A stretch of DNA of 64,000 nt. Source: Adineta vaga (taxonomy: Eukaryota > Rotifera). Shown piece by piece: positions 25,701 through 36,038 of this stretch (positions within the stretch are counted from its first letter, which is position 1; the number at the start of each line of letters is the position of its first letter). Made by a program: the position numbers and the translations under genes. The stretch is from the NCBI GenBank assembly GCA_021613535.1, contig CP075495.1:13144001-13208000 (forward strand). Reading direction: 5' to 3'. The notes below the pieces were generated by a model that had not been told where the DNA came from, searched no databases, and saw only the letters and a list, made by a program, of their open reading frames with translations.

Positions 25701-26260
25701 AACTCACCTATCGATAAACGATGTTGCTTTCGAGAATATTTGGGAAAGAAAAAAACAACTGTGAGGCAAATAAGTTCTCTTGTGAAAATTTTAATTCTAA
25801 TGCATTCTCTACTGTAACAATATCTATATGCAATTTTGAATATTACAGAAAAAAGAAGCTTATGTCCTATAGAAAGAGAAAGATCTTTTTAAATCTATGA
25901 CATCTGCCATTATGATAAAAAAAAGTAGAAGATTACTGTTGTTTAAAACAATCTGCTTTATTTTATTAACTAATAAGCAATTCTGACGGATTTCAATTGT
26001 CTATATATTTTCAGTTCTGTCGCTCTCGAATTAACTAGAATGTGAAGAATTACAGCAGAAACAATATTTTTCTAATCAGATCTATTATCACCGAATACAT
26101 ACATTTTCTTCTATGGAATTAACATTTATGTACAAACAAAATAGAGAAAGATTCTTTAGTAGTCATCGATACACATCGAAATAATATTTATTAGACTTGT
26201 CGTTTTATACAAAACAAAGCTGTTTAGAAAGTAGAATATTTATACAAAACGAATAAATGA
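22728..26260. other. 3.5 kb without a recognisable gene
   Basis: Very A+T-rich. Open frames at 23403-23615 and 23910-24110 (minus) have no family features, intron context or compositional bias of coding sequence. No repeat, tRNA or transposon ends were recognised. It could contain distal control elements of the GPCR or decayed sequence. Confidence 0.4.
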
Positions 26261-26578
26261 TTAAAGATTTTTTGGACCTCCTTGAACTCGTGCTGGTGTG
26301 ATTGGATCATTATTTGTTGGTTTTCCATCTCGAACATCACTACTAGAATCAAATGTTTGTTCGATCGAGGCACGTCGAGCTTTTATTCCCGGAGCTGGTT
26401 TTGGTGCTGCTTGATAGATCATTAAATCATGACTATATGTACCATGCATAGTCGAATGATTTAATGCAAAACATCGTGCAATTAAACCGATTAACATCAC
26501 AGTACCAATGAAAGCGAAAGCAATGTATGATGCAACTGGAACAATATAAGGTTTTTCAGCTGATGACGACGAATCCAT
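26261..26578 (-). CDS. small single-pass membrane protein
   Basis: 105-residue intronless frame. A short polar N-terminus (MDSSSSAEKPY) is followed by one clear membrane helix of about 24 residues (VASYIAFAFIGTVMLIGLIA) and a cytosolic-type tail rich in Pro, Ser and charge (GIKARRASIEQTFDSSSDV). The RRAS segment resembles a basophilic kinase site. No family is recognised. Start and stop are clean, and composition differs from the surrounding A+T-rich non-coding DNA, which supports a real gene. Confidence 0.6.
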   Translation of the reverse strand: MDSSSSAEKPYIVPVASYIAFAFIGTVMLIGLIARCFALNHSTMHGTYSHDLMIYQAAPKPAPGIKARRASIEQTFDSSSDVRDGKPTNNDPITPARVQGGPKNL

Positions 26579-27062
26579 ATTGACACTTGTTGGATGTGTT
26601 TTTTCTTTCTTACCTATTTTTCCGGCTTACAACAGTTTATCATCGACGTCATGCATTACATTTAATCTCTGGTTTTTCTCAACTAAAAAAGCATATATTT
26701 AAACTTGTGACATCGGAGTATTTCATGAGATTCTAATAGAACGGAAAGAAAAAGAATGAAGGCAAATATTGAAGGAAAAAACTATGTGTGCGTATTTTTC
26801 CATCCCAAACAAATAATGCGTAGATTGAAAAAAAAATTTGTGATAATATTATCAATGACATGTTCCATAAAAGGTGGATCATTCAGTATTGAAATGATTC
26901 TTTCAAACTCTATTAGATATATCAATAAATTGATGTTTGATTTATTAAAAAAACTCATAAATAGATATATGATAAGTCATGAGTAGAATATGATCACTGA
27001 GTTGAAATGTTCGAAGATATACATAAATTCGATTCTTTGAGAATATCATTTTTCTTTTGGAT
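26579..27062. other. intergenic
   Basis: Upstream flank of the small membrane protein and 3' flank of the next minus-strand gene. The plus-strand frame at 26756-26986 has no recognisable features and was not accepted. Confidence 0.4.
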
Positions 27063-27990
27063 TTATTCACCACACGGTGCAACACCTAAACAATTATCAG
27101 AAACAGAAAAATAGCAATCAAATGGATGTGGTGAATGATCTTCATTAAATAAATATACAAAAGCTCCATGTGATGATGGTTCCCATATTGATTGATCATT
27201 TGTATTAACAAAACTTTCATATGGATTAATAAATGCAAAATATCGTGCACCTTTTTCACGAAGAATTGATAAAGTTACAGGCTAAATAATAACAATCTCA
27301 TTCTCAATTCCTTAGAAATATTAAAAACTTTACTTGAAATCGATTTTGATTCCAAAGTTGTTCAACAAATTCTGCTCGCCATGGATAAGGACCTTCAAAT
27401 GTTAATCCATTTGTCGCAGATACAATCAATGCATTGACTCGAACAAGTTCAAGTGTATCATTACTTTCATTCAATTTAAAATATGCAAATCCACCTAATT
27501 TAAGTAGATTTTCTTCATATGAACTATCCAAATCAACATTATCAGAATGATGAATATTATTTGGTGGATAAAGCCAACAGAAATGTGTTGCATCTTCTGG
27601 AATACTTGCTGTTGAACGTGCAAATCCTTCGAGTGTAATTCTAGCTATTGGAGCACAATATCCGATTGCTCGTTCTTCTTGATTTAATTTTCGACCACCA
27701 ATAGTTAATATGTGATATTGAGAAGTTGGTAGAAACATTTCAAATGACATATCAACCGAATGAATATCTAAATTTAGACTAATAGCTTTAGTGTTTTCAA
27801 TCAATTGCTAATTACCAAATGGTCCTAATGTATCAAAAGGTTGAGCATATAATAAATGATCATTGTGTATTGTTGATCCTAATTGAAATACCCAACGATC
27901 ATTTTGATAAAATATCACACTTCCTCGTGGTATTCGACTTTCTTCTAGTTTTTGAGCAACACCCATTGGAAGTAAATTGATACTATTCAT
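27063..27990 (-). CDS. orphan protein with in-frame TAG at codon 61
   Basis: Two exons, 27990-27334 and 27281-27063, total 876 nt. The reading frame is continuous except for a single TAG at 27810-27808, directly followed by CAA TTG; coding-quality sequence continues in the same frame on both sides (YAQPFDTLGPFGN before, SLNLDIHSVDMSFEMFLP after). The full product would be about 290 residues, mixed alpha/beta in look, with segments such as RITLEGFARSTASIPEDATH, WLYPPNN, FAYFKLNES and SHGAFVYLFNEDHSPHPF. No signal peptide or membrane segment is seen and no family is recognised. The TAG could be a nonsense allele, a sequencing error, read-through, or be removed in a 30-nt GT-AG segment (27812-27783) whose length is a multiple of three. 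Confidence 0.6.
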
Positions 27991-28714
27991 TGGAATAGGT
28001 TTTTTTCTTCTCTATACGTCTATTTCAAAGTGTAAAACAAGTGGTATTTCGCTTTTATTTTTATTTTTGACACGATAAAATCAAGGGCATTTGATAATAG
28101 GTCGCACTTAGCAACTACAGAGAAAAAAAGAAACAAAGTAAATACGAAAGTAATAATAACACACAGATCGTAAAAAATAATATTGATTCTCATCCTAACG
28201 GTTTTTTTTCTACTTGATTCGATGAAAATTTTCGAACAAACTTTAGGAATTTATTCATCGAATGTACATTCATGTGTTAAATAAATATTAAGCCATGCAT
28301 AGTTGAGTATGGAATAAATCATAACTCGAAATTTTTGTGTTATACGAATAAGAATATTCACTTTTGAATAATGTTCAAAATGAATGATGGCAACAAAGAC
28401 AAATTATGACAAGTTTACATAGAAATATTTGCCTTCTAGTAATATGATTTGTTGATAGCTTCTTGTATTCAATCATTTGTACAATAGCAATCATTGTATC
28501 ATATTACTATACACATATGTATACGAGTTCTCTTATAATGATTGATCAAAACAAATCAATCATCGTTGATCTTTATTTTTTCTTTTCAAGTATGAAAGTT
28601 GAATCATATATGAAAAATAATGTTTAACTGACTAAATATCATAAAATACAATTGAATAACACAAAAAAGAAATATCACAGTTAATAAACAAATCAAAACG
28701 TTTTTTGAAAAATT
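27991..28714. other. intergenic
   Basis: A+T-rich region between the orphan gene and the 3' end of CKS1. No gene, RNA or repeat was recognised. Confidence 0.5.
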
Positions 28715-29428
28715 CTATTTGGATTTTAATGGTCGACGAAAGAGTAAAACATGTGGTTCTAAAAAGAAATAAATAGAATAATTCAATCTATGTATATTTT
28801 ATTTACAATTGTTTTATCCATATCAATCTTCATTCTTTAGATCAACAAATCGAATGGTACAAAATCAATGTTCTATTACTTTGATAACAATGATTTCATA
28901 ATCATTCGATAAGATCATGTTTGCTACTGTATTTTATCAATATTGTTTATTCTATTGATTTGTGTAAGAAAATATATCATTATTACTAAATTTCTATTTG
29001 AAGGATAAAACAATATCTTATCAATCAAGTATGAAGAAGGAACTCGTTTCTTATCTATAACCATATTCTCTAATCAAAATACCAAAATAAATACTTCTTG
29101 TCTTCCTTACATCATCGATCCAGTGCGAATGATTTTCTATTACCATAACTTTCAATCAATATTGTCAAAACTAACCTGGATTGTGTAACATAAAATGCAC
29201 CCATCCTGCTGACATTTGTAAGCCTTGGAAAAAAAAAGGAAAAGCATTTTTTCTTTACTTTTGTTTTTACATTCAAAATTTTCTCTTACCTAAATTTCGC
29301 CATTCAGTTTCAGTTAATAAATGTGTTCTTGGTACCAGTTGTGCTTGTTCGGGTGGTAAAATCACATGACGATATTCATAGATATCATCTTTATATGTTT
29401 CACTGTAGAAGATTTCTTTAACAGGCAT
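28715..29428 (-). CDS. CKS1: cyclin-dependent kinase regulatory subunit
   Basis: CKS proteins bind cyclin-dependent kinases and guide multisite phosphorylation and SCF-dependent degradation during the cell cycle. Three short exons, 29428-29290, 29223-29176 and 28758-28715, give 231 nt, 76 residues, against a usual 79. The family signature is clear: IFYSETYKDDIYEYRHVILP, LVPRTHLLTETEWRNLG, SAGWVHFMLHNPEPHVLLF and RRPL at the C-terminus. The His-x-x-Glu-Pro-His hinge of CKS proteins appears here as HNPEPH. Because the exons are short, no single long frame marks the gene. The second intron (29175-28759, 417 nt) is among the longest in the window and might hold control sequence. It may be either the CKS1 or the CKS2 type; animals often have one. 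Confidence 0.92.
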
Positions 29429-29831
29429 ATTGTTTCTTAAAGAAAAACTAAAGAAATTTGATCAAATTGAATCGTTCTTTATGTTTTTATTATCTCTTTC
29501 TCTCTGTTACATATATATATATATATAAAAGAAAACCCTGAACGCAAATATGCGTACTAAATACAATACGAATAAGAAGACCAGAAAAAAACAAACAAAC
29601 GAATGAACTTCTTTCTTTTACTCTTGCACAAAATGGAAGACGAGAGATTATTCGACAAACAATGCACTGTGACAGAGAAGAAAAAAAAGTGAGAGAGAAA
29701 ATTTTATACATGAGAATAACGTTTTCATTTTCATCGAAGATAGCTTGTAATTTGATTGCCATGTAAAGTAAGCACGTGAGAATAAGATTGTTCGATTATT
29801 AATATACAAGAAAATTTTATATGCGTTTCTT
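29429..29831. other. intergenic
   Basis: Holds a (TA)n run at about 29510-29526. The minus-strand frames at 29490-29762 and 29648-29905 overlap the last exon and flank of the GTPase gene and were not accepted. Confidence 0.5.
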
Positions 29832-30621
29832 TTAAAGAAAAACACATGAAGATTTCGAGGTTTTATTAGTTTTTGGTGATAAGACACTTCGAACAGCATC
29901 ATCAAAGACCTTTAAATAACGATATGATAATAATCATTTGAAAGAAAGTATTTCATAGTAACAAACCTGTTTAAGACCTTTTTGAGTTAAAGCTGAACAT
30001 TCAACATATTTAAAAGCACGAATTTTTTTACATAAACGTTGTCCCTGTTCACGTTTAATGGATTGAAGATTTTGTTTTTGTAACTGATTAACAAAATCTC
30101 GATCTTCACGTAAATCAATTTTTGTACCTATAATATACATATAAAGAAATGAAATTTCTTATCGAATTATGTTTTCGTTATATTACCACATAGAATAACT
30201 GGTGTATCTGGACAATGATGTCGAATTTCTGGCATCCATTTATTCGTTATATTTGTAAATGATGTGGGACTTATAACACTGAAACAAAGCACAAATACAT
30301 CCGTTTGAGGATATGATAATGGTCGAAGTCGATCATAATCTTCTTGACCAGCTGTATCCCATAAACCCAAAGAAACTTTAACATTATCAACAACAATATT
30401 CGATGTATAATTATCAAAACTAAAATAGATATGAACATGAAGAATTATTTTTAGAAAAAAAAGTCAAAGGAAATAATTGAAACTCACACTGTAGGAACAT
30501 ATTCATCAGGAAATGTATTACTTGTAAATGACATTAACATACAAGTTTTTCCAACAGTTCCATCACCTACAATCACTAATTTAATAGGTACACTTTGATG
30601 AGGATTTAATTTGTTCGCCAT
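29832..30621 (-). CDS. Rac-type Rho family GTPase
   Basis: Membrane-anchored molecular switch controlling actin. Exons 30621-30488, 30419-30187, 30127-29967 and 29909-29832; 606 nt, 201 residues. GTP-binding motifs: P-loop GDGTVGKT, switch I EYVPTVFDNY, switch [22 protein letters not shown], the guanine-specificity motif TKID, and ECSALTQ with the SAL element. The Rho insert region ([17 protein letters not shown]) is present. It ends in a CAAX box CVFL; the final Leu predicts geranylgeranylation. The P-loop has Thr where Rac and Cdc42 have Ala (position 13 in Rac numbering). A seven-residue extension before the core (NKLNPHQ) and few basic residues before the CAAX box differ from Rac1. [17 protein letters not shown] fits Rac best. 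Confidence 0.9.
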
Positions 30622-31348
30622 AGAGTAAAATCTCTACGATGAATTTGTTGTATGTTGATTGTACTTTATTTCTCTCTCTATCTTTGACAACAAAATAGTA
30701 ACATCTAAAAATGTAATATGAACTAAATGAATCAACAATGTAAAATGAGAATATCGAATAGTAGTAACTGTATAATCATATTCTTTCTTTTTACTCGTCG
30801 ATACTGCTACTACTACTATTACTAGCGATCAACTCTTCTTTTTTTTTTCTTACTTAGGTTCATGTTCGAAGGAAGAAGAAAACAGTCGAACATTACAATG
30901 ATGATGATCATCAGCATCATCAATTATAGCTAGAAGAGAGAACTAGCAAAAGGTCTCACTCATCTATATACTTGATGATGATTCTATTCTACGAAGTTTT
31001 TTTTCTTCTGATTGACAAGTTTCAGTTGAAGAAGGAAGGAAGGAGAAAGAAGAGAAGAAAATGTGTACATAGAAATATATATATATGTATAGTAGAGTGT
31101 GTATTACTCGATTGATGATAGATACATTATGAGTTGAATGAAAACCAATAGAAATTGATCTAATCGAAATTTATTTATGAAATGAAAAATAAAAATAAAT
31201 TCTTTTTTCGAATTTCATTTCTCAAAAAAAATTATGGAAGAGGTTATGTTCTTTATTTTTTATTGGACAAAATTTTGACCAATCAGATGTCGATTCAGTC
31301 ATCTGAGCGAAGAAATCGTTAATAAATAAAGACGTATATTTTCTGATT
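30622..31348. promoter_or_regulatory. divergent upstream region, GTPase and MRPL10 cluster
   Basis: 727 nt between head-to-head starts. It contains GAAGAAGGAAGG-type purine runs (31026-31062) and a short (TA) run at 31077-31086. It is the only sizeable upstream space for the plus-strand four-gene cluster, so a promoter is inferred here; no specific element is recognised. Confidence 0.35.
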
Positions 31349-32393
31349 ATGTATTCGATACTTAGATTTAGTAAGTTAATTCTTGATTAAACCTTCTAAA
31401 AAGAATATTCTTCTGATATCCTTGTTTTTATACAGTTTCTTGTCCAACGACAATAACATGTGTTCGTCATTTGAAAATCAATACAATAAGACCAAGATCA
31501 CGACCGGATTTATTAAGATTTCTAGAAGATATTGCATTACCGGTTTTAGAAAAACCAATACCTGATCCGGTTGAAGATTGTTACCGAGAACAAGTGAAAA
31601 ATAAAATTTTACTTGATCAAGAAGATATTGAATTAGTAAAAAGACTTTTGATTTCATGTTAGAAAAGAAAATCTATCATTTTATCTTACTTATAGGCTTC
31701 AGAATATGATCAATTTCGTGCTCGACGTTTTCGTGAAATGCTTGACACAAGTCGAATAGTTTTACTTTGTCAAGAAATTTGTATTGTTCCACCAAGTAAA
31801 ATAATCAATTCTTCACTAATTTAAGATTACGTTCGTTTCTTTTTTCGAACATAGTTCGATATACGATTGCCAAAATGCAATTTATGAAAAATGGATTTCA
31901 ATTTTCGAAATATCCTCGAATCGTTCCACAGTAATACTCTTTTCGTCTTTTTCTTCTCTCTGTATTCGAATGTTTCGTCCTTGCAGTTTAGCATTAGCAA
32001 ATGATAAACAATATGAACATTTTCTCCCACCAATTCTATCATTCGGTTTCGAAACCATTTATCTATCTCATCAAGATAATCAACTTGCATCTGCATTCAA
32101 ACTACTGAAAAAATATCGAAATAATCTATTACTAATCGGTAAATTGAGTAAAGCAGAGTACATACAAACTTTTTGTTTTTTTTTCTTCAGGTGGACTTGT
32201 TAATGGTCGGTTATATAATCGTGCTGGATTGGAAACACTCAATCAATTACCAAATATTGATTACTTTCAAGGTGAATTGGTTTCCATTACACAATTACCA
32301 AGCAGTCGAACATTATCATTAACAAATCATCCTGCTCGATTACTTAGTCATTATTTAGATACATATGTGAAAGCTGAACAAGGAAAAACATGA
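31349..32393 (+). CDS. MRPL10: mitochondrial ribosomal protein L10
   Basis: Mitochondrial uL10, base of the large-subunit stalk. Exons 31349-31370, 31436-31635, 31696-31795, 31855-31930, 31987-32138 and 32191-32393; 753 nt, 250 residues, similar to animal MRPL10 (about 260). Matching segments: RRFREMLDTSRIVLLCQEI (family: I-A-V-C-Q-N), YTIAKMQFMKNGFQF, HLALANDKQYEHFLP, NNLLLIGGLVNGRLYNRAGL and FQGELVSITQLPSSRTLSL. The first exon is only 22 nt (ATG plus six codons); it is chosen because it splices in frame to the next exon and supplies a start, but an alternative start is possible. First gene of a four-gene same-strand cluster; the gap to UBE2G2 is 114 nt. Confidence 0.85.
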
Positions 32394-32507
32394 TTCATTT
32401 TCTATTGCTTCTGTTTTTCATTTTGTTAGGAAAAAAAGAATTAAAAAGCAAACGAAGTTTTCAGGTTTTCTTCTTCGAACGACTGTTATCTATTAGAATA
32501 TTTTCAG

Positions 32508-33302
32508 ATGGCTGGATCAGCTCTACGACGTTTAATTGCAGAATATAAACGTAAGAATTTGAAATATAGATATTTAGAACATAATAAAGAATAAAACTAT
32601 TGCTTTAGAATTAACAAATAATCCACCCGATGGAATTCTAGCTGGACCACTTAGTGATGAGAATTTTTTTGAATGGGAAGCATTAATTACGTTCGTATAA
32701 TGTAAAATAGATCTAAAAGAATGTTTTGTGTTATATTTTATACTTAGTGGGCCTAGTGGAACATCATTTGAATATGGTGTTTTTGTTACTCGACTTCATT
32801 TCCCAAGTGATTATCCATTAAGTCCACCAAAAATGAAGTTTATAAGTGAAATTTTTCATCCGAATGGTAGAGAACAATTTTTATCTTTCAGTATAATTAG
32901 TTTTATTTGATTTTAATTAGTTTATCCCGATGGAAGGGTATGTATTTCAATTTTACATGCACCTGGTGATGATCCAATGGTAAGAAAATGAAAATTTATA
33001 TTGCATTGATAGATATTCATTTCTGATCTGTTTTTCATAATTCTACGTTTTATAGGGTTATGAAACCAGTGCTGAACGTTGGAGTCCTGTACAAAGTGTT
33101 GAGAAGATTCTACTCGTCAGTTGTTTCATTACTTGCTGGTATGTGAACTTTTCTGTTGATTTGTTTTGTTTATTTTGTAATTGATTTAGAACCAAATGAA
33201 GCCAGTCCAGCAAATGTTGATGCTGCCAAGATGTTTCGTGAAAATCGTGAGAAATTTGATGAAATGGCCAAACGCAGCGTTCGAAAAACGCTCGGACTTT
33301 AA
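32508..33302 (+). CDS. UBE2G2: ubiquitin-conjugating enzyme E2 G2 (one-base frameshift)
   Basis: E2 enzyme of ER-associated degradation that builds Lys48 ubiquitin chains. Exons 32508-32550, 32609-32690, 32748-32866, 32921-32979, 33056-33138 and 33190-33302. Family match is strong throughout: MAGSALRRLIAEYKQLTNNP, FFEWEALI, FPSDYPLSPPKMKF, then YPDGRVCISILHAPGDDP with the catalytic Cys, SAERWSPVQSVEKILL and RKTLGL at the end. The total is 499 nt, one base more than the 165-codon-plus-stop family length. The extra base lies at about 33116 (the G in CTACTCGTCAG), between EKILL and SVVSLLA, so the conceptual frame breaks in exon 5. It may be a sequence error, an allele, or a recent pseudogene; everything else is intact. 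Second gene of the candidate operon. Confidence 0.88.
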
Positions 33303-33414
33303 TTGATTTCTTCTTACTTTTTACGTGTCTATGTTGATCTTTAAATCATTCTTTTTCTTCTTCTTCTTCTTCATAGTCAAATTTGCAATTGAATCTATGT
33401 CTTTTAGATAAATA

Positions 33415-35894
33415 ATGTTCTCTCGAAATTCTTTTCCATTAATCAATTATATTTCACGACGAGTAAGTATTTAAGTTAATTTTCTAGTGAAGAAAATTAT
33501 AATCAATAATTTGATAGTTTGTTCAAAATCTTCCAAAAAATATTCAACTTGAGCTTAATCCAGATGTAAATCAACAAATCACATCTGATGATAAAAAATT
33601 AGCTTTTTTCAAAGAACATAAAGGAAAATTTTACCATAAAACTGAATTACCAAAAAAATTAGAAGAAAGTATCAATAGAATTCTGTCTGGTAAATAATTT
33701 ATCACTAAATTTTCTCATATAGGAAGATATTTGATTGGTTTTATCATAGATATTGAACCACAACGTTTAAAAGCAGATATGAAAATATTACAGGATCATC
33801 TAATTGAAAGGCATTTACCAATGGAACAACGTGAATTACAAACAATCGCACAAAATGTTATTCAAAATTTCACAAATACTGAACGTAAATTCTTTCGATA
33901 GAGAATTATTCCTTTGTAACTCCTATTCATATATGTTTAGCAGCGATTAATACATTAGCAATGAGTCCAGAACAACGTGAAAAACTTCATCTTGTTCGAC
34001 AACATGCATTAGTGAAACGATTGAAATCATCTATTTATCGTTGGCAACCGTTATCGTAAGATGAACGAGAGAAATTAAAATATTTTATTAAAACTTTTTG
34101 GAATTTCTTTTAGATTCGATGAATATAAATCGAAAATATATTTAGCAACGAATTTTGCGGCACATTATGCGATGCTTGTACAAATTCTCAATGAAGTTTG
34201 TCGAAAAATATGAATCGGATAAAGACATTTTTTTCTTTTTTATCATAGATTAAACAAAGAGAACGAAATTTTCAACCTATTCGATTACTAGATTTTGGAT
34301 CGGGCACTGGTTCTGCTATGTGGTAAGTTTATTCCTTATGATGAACTTTATATGTTTCAATCTGATTGATATTTGAAGGGCGGCTTTACATACGTGGGGT
34401 AAAAGAACATTTTCTGAAATACTTAATGTTGATAAATCACGTGAAATGAATAATCTATCTCAATTAATTCTACAAAATGGTCAACAGAATAAAGCTAGCA
34501 TTATTCCAAATGTTATTTATCGACAATTTATGCCACATGGACGTGATGTATGTTGAATAGATCTCTGCATAACATATGTTTTCGAAGAGAAAAATCAAAG
34601 AAAGTTCTTTAGAATACATTTGATCTTGTCATTGCTGATCATACTCTATTCGAATTTGAAAATCGTTTTGATCGTCTCAAAGCGATCCAATCATTATGGT
34701 ACAATGTCAAACCAAATGGATTTTTAGTAAATAAACTTTTTGTTTTAGAGAATGTTTTTCAATTTACAATTGATTTTATTTTAGATTCTTGTTGAGCGAG
34801 GTACAATTCATGGCTATGCGGCAATAAATGAAGCTCGTGAAAATCTGTTATATGTATGTACGAATGAGTTAACATGTATTTGTTTTTTTGTCAGCTGTGA
34901 GTAGAGTAAAAGGCCATTGAAATCGATCTCGTATACCAAGTGATGTTAGTAATTCGATCAGATAATCAGTACTGATAGGAAAAGAAAACATGAAGCTGCA
35001 TGTTAGCAGAAATTAAATGAGAATATGTGCGTGGAGAAAATCAGCTGAGTGAGAGAAAAAAATGACATATGATATTGTAACGTTAATTTCCTGTTTTTAG
35101 CGTATTGCTTCATCCAATAACTCAAAAGAAGAGAATACCGATGGTGAAGCTGAGTCAAATAGCGAAGAATCGTTGACAGAAAATGATGATTCATCAGTGA
35201 CGAAACGTTCTTTTCCAGCACATATATTTTCACCGGTAAGAAGGATTTGATAAATATTGTGCAATATTTCACCTGATGCAATTTAGTGTCCTCATGATTC
35301 AATATGTCCAAAAAAACAACTAAATATTCCATGTCGCATATCGACTCGATATCGACCATTACAAATATTTGATTTACAGAGAGTAACAAATATCATCTTT
35401 ATTCTATTATTTCGTTGACTGTTCATCTTTCTTCTTAGAATGCACCTGATTATATAACAACTGAAATGTCATACATTGTTGTAAGAAAAGGTGAACGCGA
35501 TCAGAATGGTACATAAAAATAAAACCGAAATTATTTTTCCATAATTGTGTTTTTTTTTAAATCAAAGATGTTTATGGAGCATGGCCACGTGTTATTGAAC
35601 CAATTATTGATCGTAAACATCATCAACATGTTCGACTTTGTTGTCCAAATGGTCAATATATCAACGCGCCAATTTCGAAAAACAAACATGGCGTGTATGT
35701 ACATTGAAATTCTATTGAATAGATTAGATTTGACATATAATTTCAGTGCTCTTCATCGTTTATCACATCATGCTGCACCAGGTGATTTATTTCCCGTAAC
35801 TGGTGAATTGATTGAAGAAAAACCAATCGTTGATAAGGAAGTTTCAGTATCATCTGAACCACAACAACGACGAAGACGAGCATATAGAACTTAA
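33415..35894 (+). CDS. METTL17: mitochondrial methyltransferase-like protein 17 (Rsm22 family)
   Basis: SAM-methyltransferase-fold protein needed for mitochondrial small-subunit ribosome assembly. Fourteen exons: 33415-33462, 33518-33689, 33750-33884, 33941-34055, 34114-34195, 34249-34322, 34379-34547, 34613-34726, 34785-34853, 35101-35235, 35287-35382, 35439-35508, 35568-35694, 35747-35894; 1554 nt, 517 residues. The N-terminus (MFSRNSFPLINYISRR) looks like a mitochondrial presequence. The SAM-binding loop is LLDFGSGTGSAMWAA; later NTFDLVIADHTLFE and NPNG-like KPNGFLILVERGT. Cysteines in CPHDSICPKKQLNIPCR and LCCPNG fit the metal-cluster ligands known in the Rsm22 family. Ends in a basic tail. 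The 247-nt intron (34854-35100) is the longest of the gene. Third gene of the candidate operon; it shares the mitochondrial-translation theme with MRPL10. Confidence 0.92.
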
Positions 35895-36038
35895 ATCATT
35901 TTTGTTTTCATATAGAGATTGAACAAGAAAACACAGATATACAATGTTTAATGTTTTCTCTTGTTATTCTTCTAGATAAATTACTTGAATAAGAAAACGA
36001 GAAAAGGATCTATTCATTTCTTAAAGAACAGTTCTGAA

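Noticed and set aside
35003-35389. 128-residue minus-strand frame
   Set aside because: Antisense to METTL17 exons 10 and 11, which fit the family and splice in frame.
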